Source: Neocallimastix lanati (nom. inval.) (lineage: Eukaryota > Neocallimastigomycota > Neocallimastigomycetes > Neocallimastigales > Neocallimastigaceae). From it: DNA of 64,000 bases. Below, one piece after another: positions 51,508 to 61,899 of this stretch. The notes beneath the pieces were generated by a model, which ran no database searches, was not told the origin of the DNA, and saw only the letters and a list, made by a program, of their open reading frames with translations. A program made the translations under genes and the position numbers. The stretch covers positions 646,501 through 710,500 of the forward strand of contig JACVTC010000099.1 in NCBI GenBank assembly GCA_016946835.1, given 5' to 3'. Position 1 is the first letter of the stretch; each line of letters starts with the position of its first letter.

Positions 51508-52404
51508 TTACTAAATTGTACTTTCCTATATTCTTCATAACCTAAACCTCATTGTAAATTTAATTTATTTTGATATAAATTAATTTACACTTGTAAATAA
51601 TGTAAATAAATTTTAATTAATTACTTTATTGTTATATTATTAAATATATGTATATATTAAAATACAATTGTAAATATTAAAATTATACTTTTAAGATACT
51701 AAATTATTAAAACTATTAATTAAATATTATTATAAAAATTATTATAAAATTATTAAAATTATTAATTAAATATTATTCTAAAAATTATTATAAATTATTA
51801 ATATTATAAAATTATTAAAATTATTAAATATTATTATAAAAATTTATATATTATAACTATTAAATATTATTATAAAATTATTAAGATTATTAATTAAATT
51901 TATTATTAAAAATTATTATTAAAAATTTTTACTTATTATAAAAATTATTATTTAAATATTATCAAATTTATTAATTAAATATTATAAAAATTTTATTTTA
52001 TTTTGAAAATAATTACAAGTATTATTTAAAATAATTAAAGATTATTAAATTTATTATATTAATCTTTAAAAACAATTTATTTAACTTAAAAATATCAAAG
52101 AAAATAGTAAAAACTATTTTCTATATATTTATTTTATAATTATTTTTAATTAAATTATATTTGAATATTATATTATTATATTTATAAAAATTAAAACAAA
52201 AATGAATTATTGATATAAAATTAATTCAATAATTCTATAAAATTACTTAAATTATAAACAATTAATTATACTTTAAATTTATAAAAAAATATAAATATTG
52301 TAACAATTTCTTAAAAATTAAATGTGTGTACTTTAAATAAAAAACTTTTATATTAATAAAAAAAATAAATAATTTTTAATAAAGAATTATTTTTTTTTTT
52401 TTTT

Positions 52405-52447
52405 AAAATCAAAGCAGGGTAATACCCGTCCCCCCTTGCTTGATTTT
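52405..52447. other. GC-rich hairpin in tandem unit A
   Basis: AAAATCAAAGCAGGG pairs with a run of C and TTGCTTGATTTT around a TAATACCCGT loop. It is one of the few G/C-rich spots in the region. Copies lie at 56658-56700 and 57680-57721, where CCCTGCTTGATTTT gives a better stem. Confidence 0.7.
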
Positions 52448-52482
52448 AAATATCTAAGTGTCAACCCCGAGTCTATCACTCT

Positions 52483-52988
52483 TGATACTGTACCACCATA
52501 AATACCATAATTTAGTGAAACTTAGGTTAGGAATTATTTGATAAAATCTTATTGGTTAATAATAATTTAGTAATAATATATATAGTTAGTAAATAATAAT
52601 AGTTTAAGGAATGGTTCTTTTATTAATATTAATTTAGTTTATTAATAATTTAACCTATAAACATGTTTATTAGTATAGTTTAGTGTAGTTTTATATTTAG
52701 TTTACATTAATAATATGAGAGATTTTAGTAATTAATTATATTTTATTGAATGATTTAATTATATTTTAACTAATTAACAAATATTTATATTGATGATGTA
52801 TTTTTATTGATGAATGATAATAAATAAATAAAATAAATAAACTAAATATTAAAGTGTGAATATTATTATTGTGTGTATTATTCTATATAATATTAGAATA
52901 TATTATTTTGTCAATTATTCCCTACTGTTATCTTCCAAATAAAATAAAATAAATATTGATATTGATGTTTAATAAAAATATCGTATCA
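52483..52988 (+). repeat. 5' LTR of Gag-only element 2
   Basis: 506 bp, TGATACTGTACCACC...ATATCGTATCA. Confidence 0.9.
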
Positions 52989-52994
52989 TAATTT

Positions 52995-53012
52995 TGGTGG
53001 AGAATCCGGGCG
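52995..53012 (+). promoter_or_regulatory. Primer-binding-like site of Gag-only element 2
   Basis: TGGTGGAGAATCCGGGCG, six bases after the 5' LTR, identical to the site in element 1 although the LTRs have diverged. Confidence 0.6.
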
Positions 53013-53211
53013 TGACAGTAACAAAATATTATGAAAATAATATTTATAGAATAATAATAATACATAATAATAAATAATAAAATAGGTTTAATATATATGT
53101 GAAAAAAAAAAAAAATAATAATAATAAAATAAAAGTAAAGTAAAAATATTATATAATTAATAATAGTAAACAAAAAAAGTATATTTAATAATAAATAAAT
53201 AATTAATTAAA

Positions 53212-54093
53212 ATGAATATCTATAAGTTGTTAAGAAGTTTACCATCATTGAAAAATTATGGTAAAGATGTAGACTTATGGATATATGATTTTGAAGAAGT
53301 TATGGATCTATGGGATATCCAAAATCCTAAAAGAAGACTTGTCTTTATGAAAGAATGTGTGAATTATGCTCTTAAAGATGTTCTAAAAAGTATAGAAGAA
53401 AATTGCGAGAATCAAACCAATCTATCAACTCAAATTATTATAGAAGAAATTGAAAAATATTTGGGAATTACTCAAAATGATAAAATTTGGGAATTAAAAG
53501 AAATGAAAATTAAAACAAATGAATCAATTCCTATATTTAATATTAATTATATAAGAAAATTTAAAAATATTGATGAAGAAATGAGAAAATTAATTACAGT
53601 TGAAGATTATATAAACTCAATTAAGCCAAGAATATATCCATGTTTAAGGGTATTAGAACAGGAATGTGAAAATATTGAAGAAGCAATTAAAATCGCGGAA
53701 AAGGCCAGTAGAATTGAAGAGAAATTAAAATTCAAAATAGATTGTAATAATTATAAACAAAATTATAAAAATGATTATATAAATGATTATAATAATAATA
53801 TTAATAAGAAAAATAATAAAATAATGTGCTTTAGATGTTATGAATTAGGCCACAAAGCATTCAATTGTAAATATTCATTTAAAGAATTGTCAATAATGGA
53901 AGAAAAAGGAATAATAGAAAAGAATAAAAGAAGTAATTATAGGAAAAATTTTAATAAGAAAAAAATATTTTCATATAATAAAAATAATTATAAATTAAAT
54001 GGTAAAAAAGGCAATAATTATTATTATAATAATAATGGAATTATTCTGGTAATGTTTGTAATTGGAATAATAAACAAAATAATATTAATATAA
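53212..54093 (+). CDS. Gag with CCHC zinc knuckle, element 2
   Basis: 293 residues, MNIYKLLRSLPSLKNYGKDV. The capsid-like part (about 1-180) aligns with the Gag of element 1 (DLWDIQNPKRR...MKECVN; TNESIPIFNINYIRKFKNID; INSIKPRIYPCLRVLEQE). A spacer then leads to the knuckle CFRCYELGHKAFNC (CX2CX4HX4C, near residue 204) and KYSFKELSIMEEKGI. Here capsid and knuckle share one frame, which suggests the ancestral arrangement. The frame ends in a hydrophobic out-of-frame tail (ILVMFVIGIINKIILI), where the Asn-rich part should continue, so a frameshift near 54030 is likely. Confidence 0.8.
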   Translation: MNIYKLLRSLPSLKNYGKDVDLWIYDFEEVMDLWDIQNPKRRLVFMKECVNYALKDVLKSIEENCENQTNLSTQIIIEEIEKYLGITQNDKIWELKEMKIKTNESIPIFNINYIRKFKNIDEEMRKLITVEDYINSIKPRIYPCLRVLEQECENIEEAIKIAEKASRIEEKLKFKIDCNNYKQNYKNDYINDYNNNINKKNNKIMCFRCYELGHKAFNCKYSFKELSIMEEKGIIEKNKRSNYRKNFNKKKIFSYNKNNYKLNGKKGNNYYYNNNGIILVMFVIGIINKIILI

Positions 54094-54119
54094 ATAAAAA
54101 GAATAATTTAAATAATTAT

Positions 54120-54794
54120 ATGAGTATTAATAATAATTATCGAAATAATAAGTTAAACATTTCAAGGTATGAATTCAATAATAATTATGATAACAATAAA
54201 AATTTTTATTGGACTAAAAATATTAAACATAGAAATTGGTATAATAATCTTGGTAATAATAATAATAATAATTATAATTACAGAATAAATAATAGTAACA
54301 ATAATAATAATAATAATAATTGTAGAGGAGAAAACAACAACAACAACAACAACAATAATAATAATTATAATGATAGAAATAACAGTTACACGAATTCTTA
54401 TAGAAATAATTACAATAATAATTACAATATTAATGATAACAACAATAATTACAACAATGATAATTACAATAATAATAATAATAACAGTAATAATAATTTT
54501 AACAATAAAAATGATATAATTACTTATGAAAAGAATATAGAAAACCAAATTAGTAATTTCAATTATAATATTAATAAACCTGGAGTTAAGGAAAAGGTGA
54601 TTTTTACTTCTAATGAAAATCAGAATTTTGACTATAGTAATAAAAATTTTGAAAGGATAAATACTAATTCAATATTTATAAATGGTAATAAGAATAATAA
54701 TGTTAATGAAAATAATAATTATAATATTATACGTAACACGGTAGGTTTAAAGAAAAAGGTTTTTGGAATGGAAAATAATACAAAAAAAAAATAA
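54120..54794 (+). CDS. Asn-rich Gag tail of element 2 (frame-shifted)
   Basis: 224 residues, mostly Asn with Tyr, Ile, Arg and Lys, ending KKVFGMENNTKKK. It occupies the position of the Asn-rich tail in element 1 but lies in another frame than the Gag piece just upstream. It was probably fused to it before a small indel. Strong AAT/AAC codon runs. Confidence 0.6.
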   Translation: MSINNNYRNNKLNISRYEFNNNYDNNKNFYWTKNIKHRNWYNNLGNNNNNNYNYRINNSNNNNNNNNCRGENNNNNNNNNNNYNDRNNSYTNSYRNNYNNNYNINDNNNNYNNDNYNNNNNNSNNNFNNKNDIITYEKNIENQISNFNYNINKPGVKEKVIFTSNENQNFDYSNKNFERINTNSIFINGNKNNNVNENNNYNIIRNTVGLKKKVFGMENNTKKK

Positions 54795-55204
54795 ATAAAT
54801 AATAATTAATTAAATAATTTGAAATTTCAAAATCTCAAATTTCAAAATTAAAATTTAAAATTTTGAAATATATTTATTTTTATTATATATAATTTAAAAA
54901 TTTATTATTATAAAAATTTATTCTATATTTATATAAATTTTATATAAAAAAAAAAAATTTATTATAAAAAAAAAAAAAAAAATTATTATAAAAAAAAAAA
55001 AAAAATTTATTATAAAAAAAAATTTTATTATAAAAAAAAATTTATTAAAAAAAAAAATTTATTATAAAAAAAATTTTATTATAAAAAAAAAAAATTTATT
55101 AAAAAAAAAAAAAAAAAAAAAAAAATATTAAAAAAAAAAATTTATGAAAGTAACTAAATTTTGGTGACTTCAAGGGACGAAGTCTAATTTCAGTGGGGGC
55201 ATTT

Positions 55205-55710
55205 TGATACGGTACCACCATAAATACCATAATTTAGTGAAACTTAGGTTAGGAATTATTTGATAAAATCTTATTGGTTAATAATAATTTAGTAATAATA
55301 TATATAGTTAGTAAATAATAATAGTTTAAGGAATGGTTCTTTTATTAATATTAATTTAGTTTATTAATAATTTAACCTATAAACATGTTTATTAGTATAG
55401 TTTAGTGTAGTTTTATATTTAGTTTACATTAATAATATGAGAGATTTTAGTAATTAATTATATTTTATTGAATGATTTAATTATATTTTAACTAATTAAC
55501 AAATATTTATATTGATTATGTATTTTTATTGATGAATGATAATAAATAAATAAAATAAATAAACTAAATATTAAAGTGTGAATATTATTATTGTGTGTAT
55601 TATTCTATATAATATTAGAATATATTATTTTGTCAATTATTCCCTACTGTTATCTTCCAAATAAAATAAAATAAATATTGATATTGATGTTTAATAAAAA
55701 TATCGTATCA
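55205..55710 (+). repeat. 3' LTR of Gag-only element 2
   Basis: 506 bp, preceded by the CAGTGGGGGCATTT polypurine tract (55191-55204) and followed by the CTCT target copy. Confidence 0.9.
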
Positions 55711-56657
55711 CTCTTGGTAAAGAATGAATTAATAACCTTTATTTTATTATTAATAATTCTTTACTAAATTGTACTTTCCTATATTCTTCATAACCTAAAC
55801 CTCATTGTAAATTTAATTTATTTTGATATAAATTAATTTTAACTTGTAAATAATGTAAATAAATTTTAATTAATTACTTTATTGTTATATTATTAAATAT
55901 ATGTATATATTACAATACAATTGTAAATATTAAAATTATACTTTTAAGATACTAAACTATTAAAACTATTAATTAAATATTATTATAAAAATTATTATAA
56001 AATTATTAAAATTATTAATTAAATATTATTCTAAAAATTATTATAAATTATTAATATTATAAAATTATTAAAATTATTAAATATTATTATAAAAATTTAT
56101 ATATTATAACTATTAAATATTATTATAAAATTATTAAGATTATTAATTAAATTTATTATTAAAAATTATTATTAAAAATTTTTACTTATTATAAAAATTA
56201 TTATTTAAATATTATCAAATTTATTAATTAAATATTATAAAAATTTTATTTTATTTTGAAAATAATTACAAGTATTATTTAAAATAATTAAAGATTATTA
56301 AATTTATTATATTAATCTTTAAAAACAATTTATTTAACTTAAAAATATCAAAGAAAATAGTAAAAACTATTTTCTATATATTTATTTTATAATTATTTTT
56401 AATTAAATTATATTTGAATATTATATTATTATATTTATAAAAATTAAAACAAAAATGAATTATTGATATAAAATTAATTCAATAATTCTATAAAATTACT
56501 TAAATTATAAACAATTAATTATACTTTAAATTTATAAAAAAATATAAATATTGTAACAATTTCTTAAAAATTAAATGTGTGTACTTTAAATAATAAAATT
56601 TTATATTAATAAAAAAAAATAAATAACTTTTAATAAAGAAATAATTTTTTTTTATTT

Positions 56658-56700
56658 AAAATCAAAGCAGGGTAATACCCGTCCCCCCCTGCTTGATTTT
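56658..56700. other. GC-rich hairpin in tandem unit B
   Basis: AAATCAAAGCAGGG pairs with CCCTGCTTGATTT, a near-perfect stem with one bulged A. Confidence 0.7.
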
Positions 56701-57679
56701 AAATATCTAAGTGTCAACCCCGAGTCTACCACTCTACTGGTAAAGAATGAATTAATAACCTTTATTTTATTATTAATAATTCTTTACTAAATTGTACTTT
56801 CCTATATTCTTGATAACCTAAACTTAATAATAAAATTTAATTTATTTTGATATAAATTAATTTTAACTTGTAAATAATGTAAATAAATTTTAATTAATTA
56901 TTTTATTGTTATATTATTAAATATATGTATATTAAAATACAATTGTAAATATTAAAATTATACTTTTAAGATACTAAACTATTAAAACTATTAATTAAAT
57001 ATTATTATAAAAATTATTATAAAATTATTAAAATTATTAATTAAATATTATTCTAAAAATTATTATAAATTATTAATATTATAAAATTATTAAAATTATT
57101 AAATATTATTATAAAAATTTATATATTATAACTATTAAATATTATTATAAAATTATTAAGATTATTAATTAAATTTATTATTAAAAATTATTATTAAAAA
57201 TTTTTACTTATTATAAAAATTATTATTTAAATATTATCAAATTTATTAATTAAATATTATAAAAATTTTATTTTATTTTGAAAATAATTACAAGTATTAT
57301 TTAAAATAATTAAAGATTATTAAATTTATTATATTAATCTTTAAAAACAATTTATTTAACTTAAAAATATCAAAGAAAATAGTAAAAACTATTTTCTATA
57401 TATTTATTTTATAATTATTTTTAATTAAATTATATTTGAATATTATATTATTATATTTATAAAAATTAAAACAAAAATGAATTATTGATATAAAATTAAT
57501 TCAATAATTCTATAAAATTACTTAAATTATAAACAATTAATTATACTTTAAATTTATAAAAAAATATAAATATTGTAACAATTTCTTAAAAATTAAATAT
57601 GTGTACTTTAAATAATAAAATTTTATATTAATAAAAAAAAAATAAATAACTTTTAATAAAGAATTATTTTTTTTTTTTT

Positions 57680-57721
57680 AAAATCAAAGCAGGGTAATAC
57701 CCGTCCCCCCCTGCTTGATTT
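57680..57721. other. GC-rich hairpin in tandem unit C
   Basis: Same hairpin as in unit B, about 1,022 bp further on. Confidence 0.7.
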
Positions 57722-57773
57722 TAAATATCTAAGTGTCAACCCCGAGTCTACCACTACGATTCGTTACACCAAA

Positions 57774-57969
57774 TTTAAAAAATTTAAATGATAAAGGTAT
57801 AAACAATAATAAAAATAATTTAAATACTAACCAAGACAATTTAAACAATTTAAATGAATTAAATAAACAAAACAATTCATATAATGCAAACATTAACAAT
57901 GCAAATAATGTAAACATTAACAATGAAAATATAAATAGTAATTATTGTAACGAATGTAAGAATCTATAA
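57774..57969 (+). pseudogene. Continuation of the copia Asn-rich linker after the 19 kb insertion
   Basis: After the second CCAAA copy (57769-57773) the frame LKNLNDKGINNNKNN...YCNECKNL continues the Asn-rich linker that stops at 38762. Joining the two flanks with one CCAAA keeps the frame (…NLNP-N-LKNLND…). The frame ends at 57969 with no RT. An apparent start upstream in the LTR sequence is only the frame reading through the insertion end. Confidence 0.8.
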
Positions 57970-58380
57970 TTATTTTTAACAAAATAATTATATTTTCTTA
58001 GTTAGGTTATAATTAATATAACTTTTATTTAACTCATATTTCATTTATACAATTAATTATAATTAATAATTTATTTAATTATATATTAAAATTTTATTTA
58101 GTTTAATATTAAAAATTTATTTAATCAAATAATTTTTATACATTTAAAATAATATTAAATTTATTTAATTATTCACTTAATTATTAAATTTATTAGTTTT
58201 AGTTTTCTCTCACTTATTAAATCATAAACTAAAACACTATTCTGTATTTTATCATGTATTCTGTATTCTATCATGTATTCTGTATTGTATTAATCATGTA
58301 TTTTATTATTAATGTATTGTTTTATATTTTTTATGTAAAGTTCTATAAAATAGAACTAAATAGATTAAATTTTAAATTTT
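57970..58380. other. AT-rich segment after the copia remnant
   Basis: No gene. It has three copies of a TATTCTGTATTCTATCATG-like motif (about 58239-58300). Confidence 0.4.
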
Positions 58381-58670
58381 ATGATCGAAATAATTTTCAT
58401 TATTTTATTCTTTTATTTTCGATCATTATATTAGATTAAGTAATCGGTTAATTAAGGTTTTTCCAATTACTTCTTAAAAGTAATCGGTTTTACTTAATTA
58501 ACGCGATGATCGATATGGATAGAATATCGATCAAAAAACTTATCTAGGTTTTTCTTTTAGTCTTTTCCTAGATAAGAGATTTGTTAAGATTAGAACCCCT
58601 TTTGATTTTAACCTTATTTTGACAAAAAAGTATAAATAAGGCTCTTGAGTTCTCTTTGAGAAATCAAGAG
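58381..58670 (+). repeat. Hairpin array, right copy
   Basis: Hairpins at 58381-58426 (ATGATCGAAA/TTTCGATCAT), 58508-58532 (GATCGATAT/ATATCGATC), 58539-58576 (CTTATCTAGG/CCTAGATAAG) and 58642-58670 (CTCTTGA/TCAAGAG). It is the reverse-oriented relative of 39578-39870; similarity extends to about 58880 (ATAATAAACTCGATAATTAG). It probably belongs to an LTR of the same family inserted in the opposite direction. Confidence 0.75.
58630..58638 (+). promoter_or_regulatory. TATA-like box beside the right hairpin array
   Basis: AAAAAAGTATAAATAAGG, immediately before the CTCTTGA hairpin; the left copy has the same arrangement on the minus strand. Confidence 0.45.
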
Positions 58671-58958
58671 TTATTATTATAACAATTATAATATAATAAT
58701 AATAACAATAAGTTTTAACATTTAAAATTTTTAATAAAAAATAAAACAAATTATTTTAATAAAACAAATTTTATAATTAAAACTTTTCCTTATCAATTTT
58801 AGTGTTTCGTCTATTATAATTCGTTATAATAAACTCGATAATTAGAAAGAACCATAGGTAAGTATGATTCTTTTCTAAACCTTTAATATTAGCAGTTAGA
58901 GCTAATATTAATGATTAATAATTTAATTATAATTTTTTAATTAAATTATTACAAAGAA

Positions 58959-60295
58959 TGATACGGGCTGGGGTTGAAACACTAAGATATTCAAAACAAA
59001 AAAAAATAAATATTAACACATAACTATAAAAATAAATTTGGAAACAAAAAAAAAAATTAAATTTTAAAATATTCTTTATTTAAATTTAAAATTAAAATTA
59101 TTTGTTCCCAGTATTAAAAAGAAAGAAATTTATTCTTCTTTTTATACTTTTATTTTAATACATTTTATTTATTATTAATATATTCTTTATAAAAAAAAAC
59201 TATTATAACTATTTTATTTTAATTTTTAACTATTATTTTAAATTATTTTTTTAAAAAAAAAAATAACATTTATTAAATTAAAATATAAAAAATTAATTTA
59301 GAGATTGTATCACGAAGGGCATTCCGGGCGGTAGCTTCTTCTTGATATTGTTTTTCAGAGAGAGAATTATACAGAATTGATATTTTCTGTATTTTAGATC
59401 ATTTTTTTTATTATTGAAATTCTGTATTTTAGTTCATTTTTATTTTTAATAAAGATTTAATTTATTTTTGATTTTTGATTTATTTTTAGTTTATTTCAAA
59501 GGTTTAGAAAATATTATACAGAAACTTATAATTCTGTATTTTATATCAAATATTTATTGAAATAGGTTTTTATTATTCTTAATATAAAAATAAGAATTAA
59601 TAATGACTTAAATATTATATAATTTTTAATAAGAATATTTAATAATAATTTTTATTATATTTAATATTAATAAAAGATTTTTATTAGAATATTTAATAAT
59701 AATTTTTATTATATTTGATATTAATAAAAGATTTTAATAAGAATATTTAATAATAATTTTTATTATATTTGATATTAATAAAAGATTTTAATAAGAATAT
59801 TTAATAATAATTTTTATTATATTTAATATTAATAAAAGAATTTTATAAGAATATTTAATAATAATTTTTATTATAAAAGATTTTAATAAGAATATTTAAT
59901 AATAATTTTTATTATATTTAATATTAATAAAAGAAATTTATAAGAATATTTAATAATAATTTTTATTATATTTAATATTAATAAAAGAAATTTATAAGAA
60001 TATTTAATAATAATTTTTATTATATTTAATATTAATAAAAGAAATTTATAAGAATATTTAATAATAATTTTTATTATATTTAATATTAATAAAAGAAATT
60101 TATAAGAATATTTAATAATAATTTTTATTATATTTAATATTAATAAAAGAAATTTATAAGAATATTTAATAATAATTTTTATTATATTTGATATTAATAA
60201 AAGATTTTAATAAGAATATTTAATAATAATTTTATTTTATTATTATTAAGAGTATTTAATAGGAAATACAAGGTATTTAGTGACACCCCGTATCA
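58959..60295 (+). mobile_element. TGATAC...GTATCA element with internal minisatellite
   Basis: 1,337 bp starting TGATACGGGCTGGGG and ending CACCCCGTATCA, the same terminal hexamers as the Gag-only elements. Flanks are AGAA and CGAA, an imperfect 4-bp match. An internal GATTGTATCA at about 59302-59311 followed by CGAAGGGCATTCCGGGCGG looks like an LTR end and a primer site related to that of the Gag-only elements. The start also resembles, on the opposite strand, the tandem-unit end (GGGGTTGACACTTAGATATT). No coding sequence. Possibly a TRIM-type or decayed non-autonomous element. Confidence 0.45.
59630..60235. repeat. 54-bp minisatellite, about 11 copies
   Basis: Units begin AAGAATATTTAATAATAATT and end TAAAAGATTTTAAT or TAAAAGAAATTTAT; the two variants are grouped. 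It fills the right half of the TGATAC element. Confidence 0.9.
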
Positions 60296-61108
60296 CGAAT
60301 GTTATGGTTTGGGTTTTATTAGAAATTTTATTTATTTTTATTTTTATTTCTTTTTTGTATATATTTATTATTCTATTAATTCTTTGTTATAACATTTAAT
60401 AAAATATTAAATAAAAAGTTAAAATACAAGCCAAACTATATAGTGTTGAACCATCAAATATATAGCTTGTTAACCCTTCTTACAATAAGTCCCCTTAGCT
60501 CTTTATTGATAAGTTGATAATGTCGATTGTTAATTATTAAGAAACTTAATAAAAAGAAGGTAGCAATATTAAATTCTTTTTAATTTGGCTAACTTATTGT
60601 TAGTAATAAAGAAGATAATAACGTATCCTTCCCAGTATCAACAAGATCAAAACAATAAAGTATTATGTGTGGGTGTTCAACTATCCCGCGTAGAGAGTTG
60701 TAAGACAGCTTATTTATATTTTTCTTTTTAATTAAAATTTAATTAATTATATAACGAATAATAGAAAATTTAACACACACAAAAAAAAAAAATTTCAATT
60801 ATAAAAATTTCAATAAAAAAAATTTAATTATATAAAATCATAAAAATAATACACTTATTTGAAAAATAATAATAATAATCTAATTTTATATATTCTATAT
60901 ATATATATATTGTACATGTATATATTAAAAAAAAATAAAATAAACTGATAAACATAAAAAAATTACAATTTATTATTTAGAATTATTAATATAAAAAAAA
61001 AAAAAATTTATTTATAAAATTTATTCTTATTAAAAAAAATTAAAAATTTGTACTACAAAAAAAAAAATTTTTTTTTGCTTATTATTTTAATATTTATCAT
61101 TAATTAAA

Positions 61109-61156
<48 letters not shown>

Positions 61157-61200
61157 TATATAAATCTATATCTATGATAATACTATTGGTTAAAAAAAAA

Positions 61201-61233
<33 letters not shown>

Positions 61234-61455
61234 TTTGTTCTACGCTAAAGAAAAATTTAATTTATTATTTATTAAAAAAAATTTATTAATGAAATATTTA
61301 TTATTTTAATAAAAGGAAAAAAAAAATATATATATTTTTATTTTATTGAAAAAAAAAAATAATAATAATAATAATAGGCGAACAAATTTATAAAAGCCTA
61401 AAATAAAAATAAAAAAAAAAACTATATATTTTAACGTCACTTCGCAAGAATGACC

Positions 61456-61525
61456 AGGGTTTTATCAGGGATCGAACCTGACCCACCTCTTATTTTCTGC
61501 GCGAGTGAACAAACTATCACCTGTT
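61456..61525 (-). other. tRNA-like segment (pol III A/B-box-like)
   Basis: On the minus strand TCAGGTTCGATCCCTGA (61465-61481) is a perfect T-arm: 5-bp stem with loop TTCGATC, containing a B box GGTTCGATCCC. An A-box-like TAGTTTGTTCACT (61505-61517) precedes it at roughly tRNA spacing. The 3' acceptor strand TAAAACC has no GGTTTTA partner at the 5' side, and the anticodon arm does not fold well, so it is not a functional tRNA. A tRNA-derived SINE or a tRNA pseudogene is more likely. Confidence 0.35.
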
Positions 61526-61899
61526 GAAGTGTGTAGTTGCCTTCAGCGTGAAGGTTTTATAGTTCTAGGGCGTATTTGCCTAATTGTCAAGGATTTGTTC
61601 CTTGAGATACTCGCGTTTACAATCTACAAAACCTTGCAAAATTGTAAATAAGAGTTTATGAAATTAATATCCTGCAAGCTAACACTGTCTTACTCGAATA
61701 TTAACTTCGTAAATTTGTTAACTTTTTATTATTTTTTTTTATTATTATTTTTTTATCTATAATCTATAATTAAATAAAGTTACTACAAAAACTAAAGTTT
61801 TCCAAAGTTTTTTTTTTTTTTTTTTTTATGATAACTTTTATTATTATTAATATTAATATTAAATTATTAATTATTATTATTTAACAAAACTTATGGATA

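Larger units (their letters stand above)
52483..55710 (+). mobile_element. Gag-only LTR retrotransposon 2 (TR-GAG type)
   Basis: 3,228 bp with 506-bp LTRs (52483-52988, 55205-55710) ending TGATAC/GTATCA and differing at two positions that I saw. CTCT on both sides is a 4-bp target duplication. It has the same plan as element 1: LTR, TGGTGGAGAATCCGGGCG, Gag plus zinc knuckle, Asn-rich frame, A-rich spacer, GGGACGAAGTCTAATTT block, polypurine tract, LTR. Its LTR sequence differs from that of element 1 beyond the ends, so it is a sister family. No enzyme domains. Confidence 0.85.
50727..57755. repeat. Three tandem ~1.02 kb units (A, B, C), unit A interrupted twice
   Basis: Each unit begins TGGTAAAGAATGAATTAATA and ends with CAACCCCGAGTCTA[TC]CACT. 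Unit A is 50727-52482 (about 1,021 bp once the solo LTR and its duplicate are removed), unit B 55715-56737 and unit C 56738-57755. Gag-only element 2 lies at the A/B junction. Units B and C give the empty-site sequence for both insertions in or next to unit A. Each unit has a GC-rich hairpin near its right end. No coding potential. Confidence 0.85.
38763..57768 (-). mobile_element. 19 kb insertion with LTR-type ends (TGTAACG...CGTTACA), a nest of later insertions
   Basis: The ends form a 7-bp inverted repeat (TGTAACG at 38763, CGTTACA ending 57768) flanked by CCAAA on both sides, which proves one insertion event into the copia linker. Read on the minus strand the ends resemble the solo LTR 10364-10921, so I read it as a minus-oriented LTR or LTR element of that family. 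Native sequence is 38763-40242 plus 50719-57768 less later insertions; it includes a hairpin array (39578-39870), TATA-like sites and three tandem 1.02 kb units. A second internal LTR start was not found, so it may be an oversized solo LTR. No coding sequence of its own was recognised. Confidence 0.7.

Noticed and set aside
57733-57773. Apparent start codon and N-terminal residues before the Asn-rich frame
   Set aside because: This part lies in the tandem unit/LTR end and is the frame reading backwards through the insertion edge, not a real gene start.
35613-57969. Dictyostelid origin of the window
   Set aside because: AAT and poly-Asn richness fit, but Ty1/copia and chromodomain gypsy elements fit AT-rich fungi better; not excluded by sequence alone.
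59630-60235. Regular repeats considered as a CRISPR array or satellite centromere
   Set aside because: Head-to-tail 54-bp units without spacers, only about 600 bp long and confined to one element.
61456-61525. Functional tRNA gene
   Set aside because: T-arm is perfect but acceptor strands do not pair and no anticodon arm folds.
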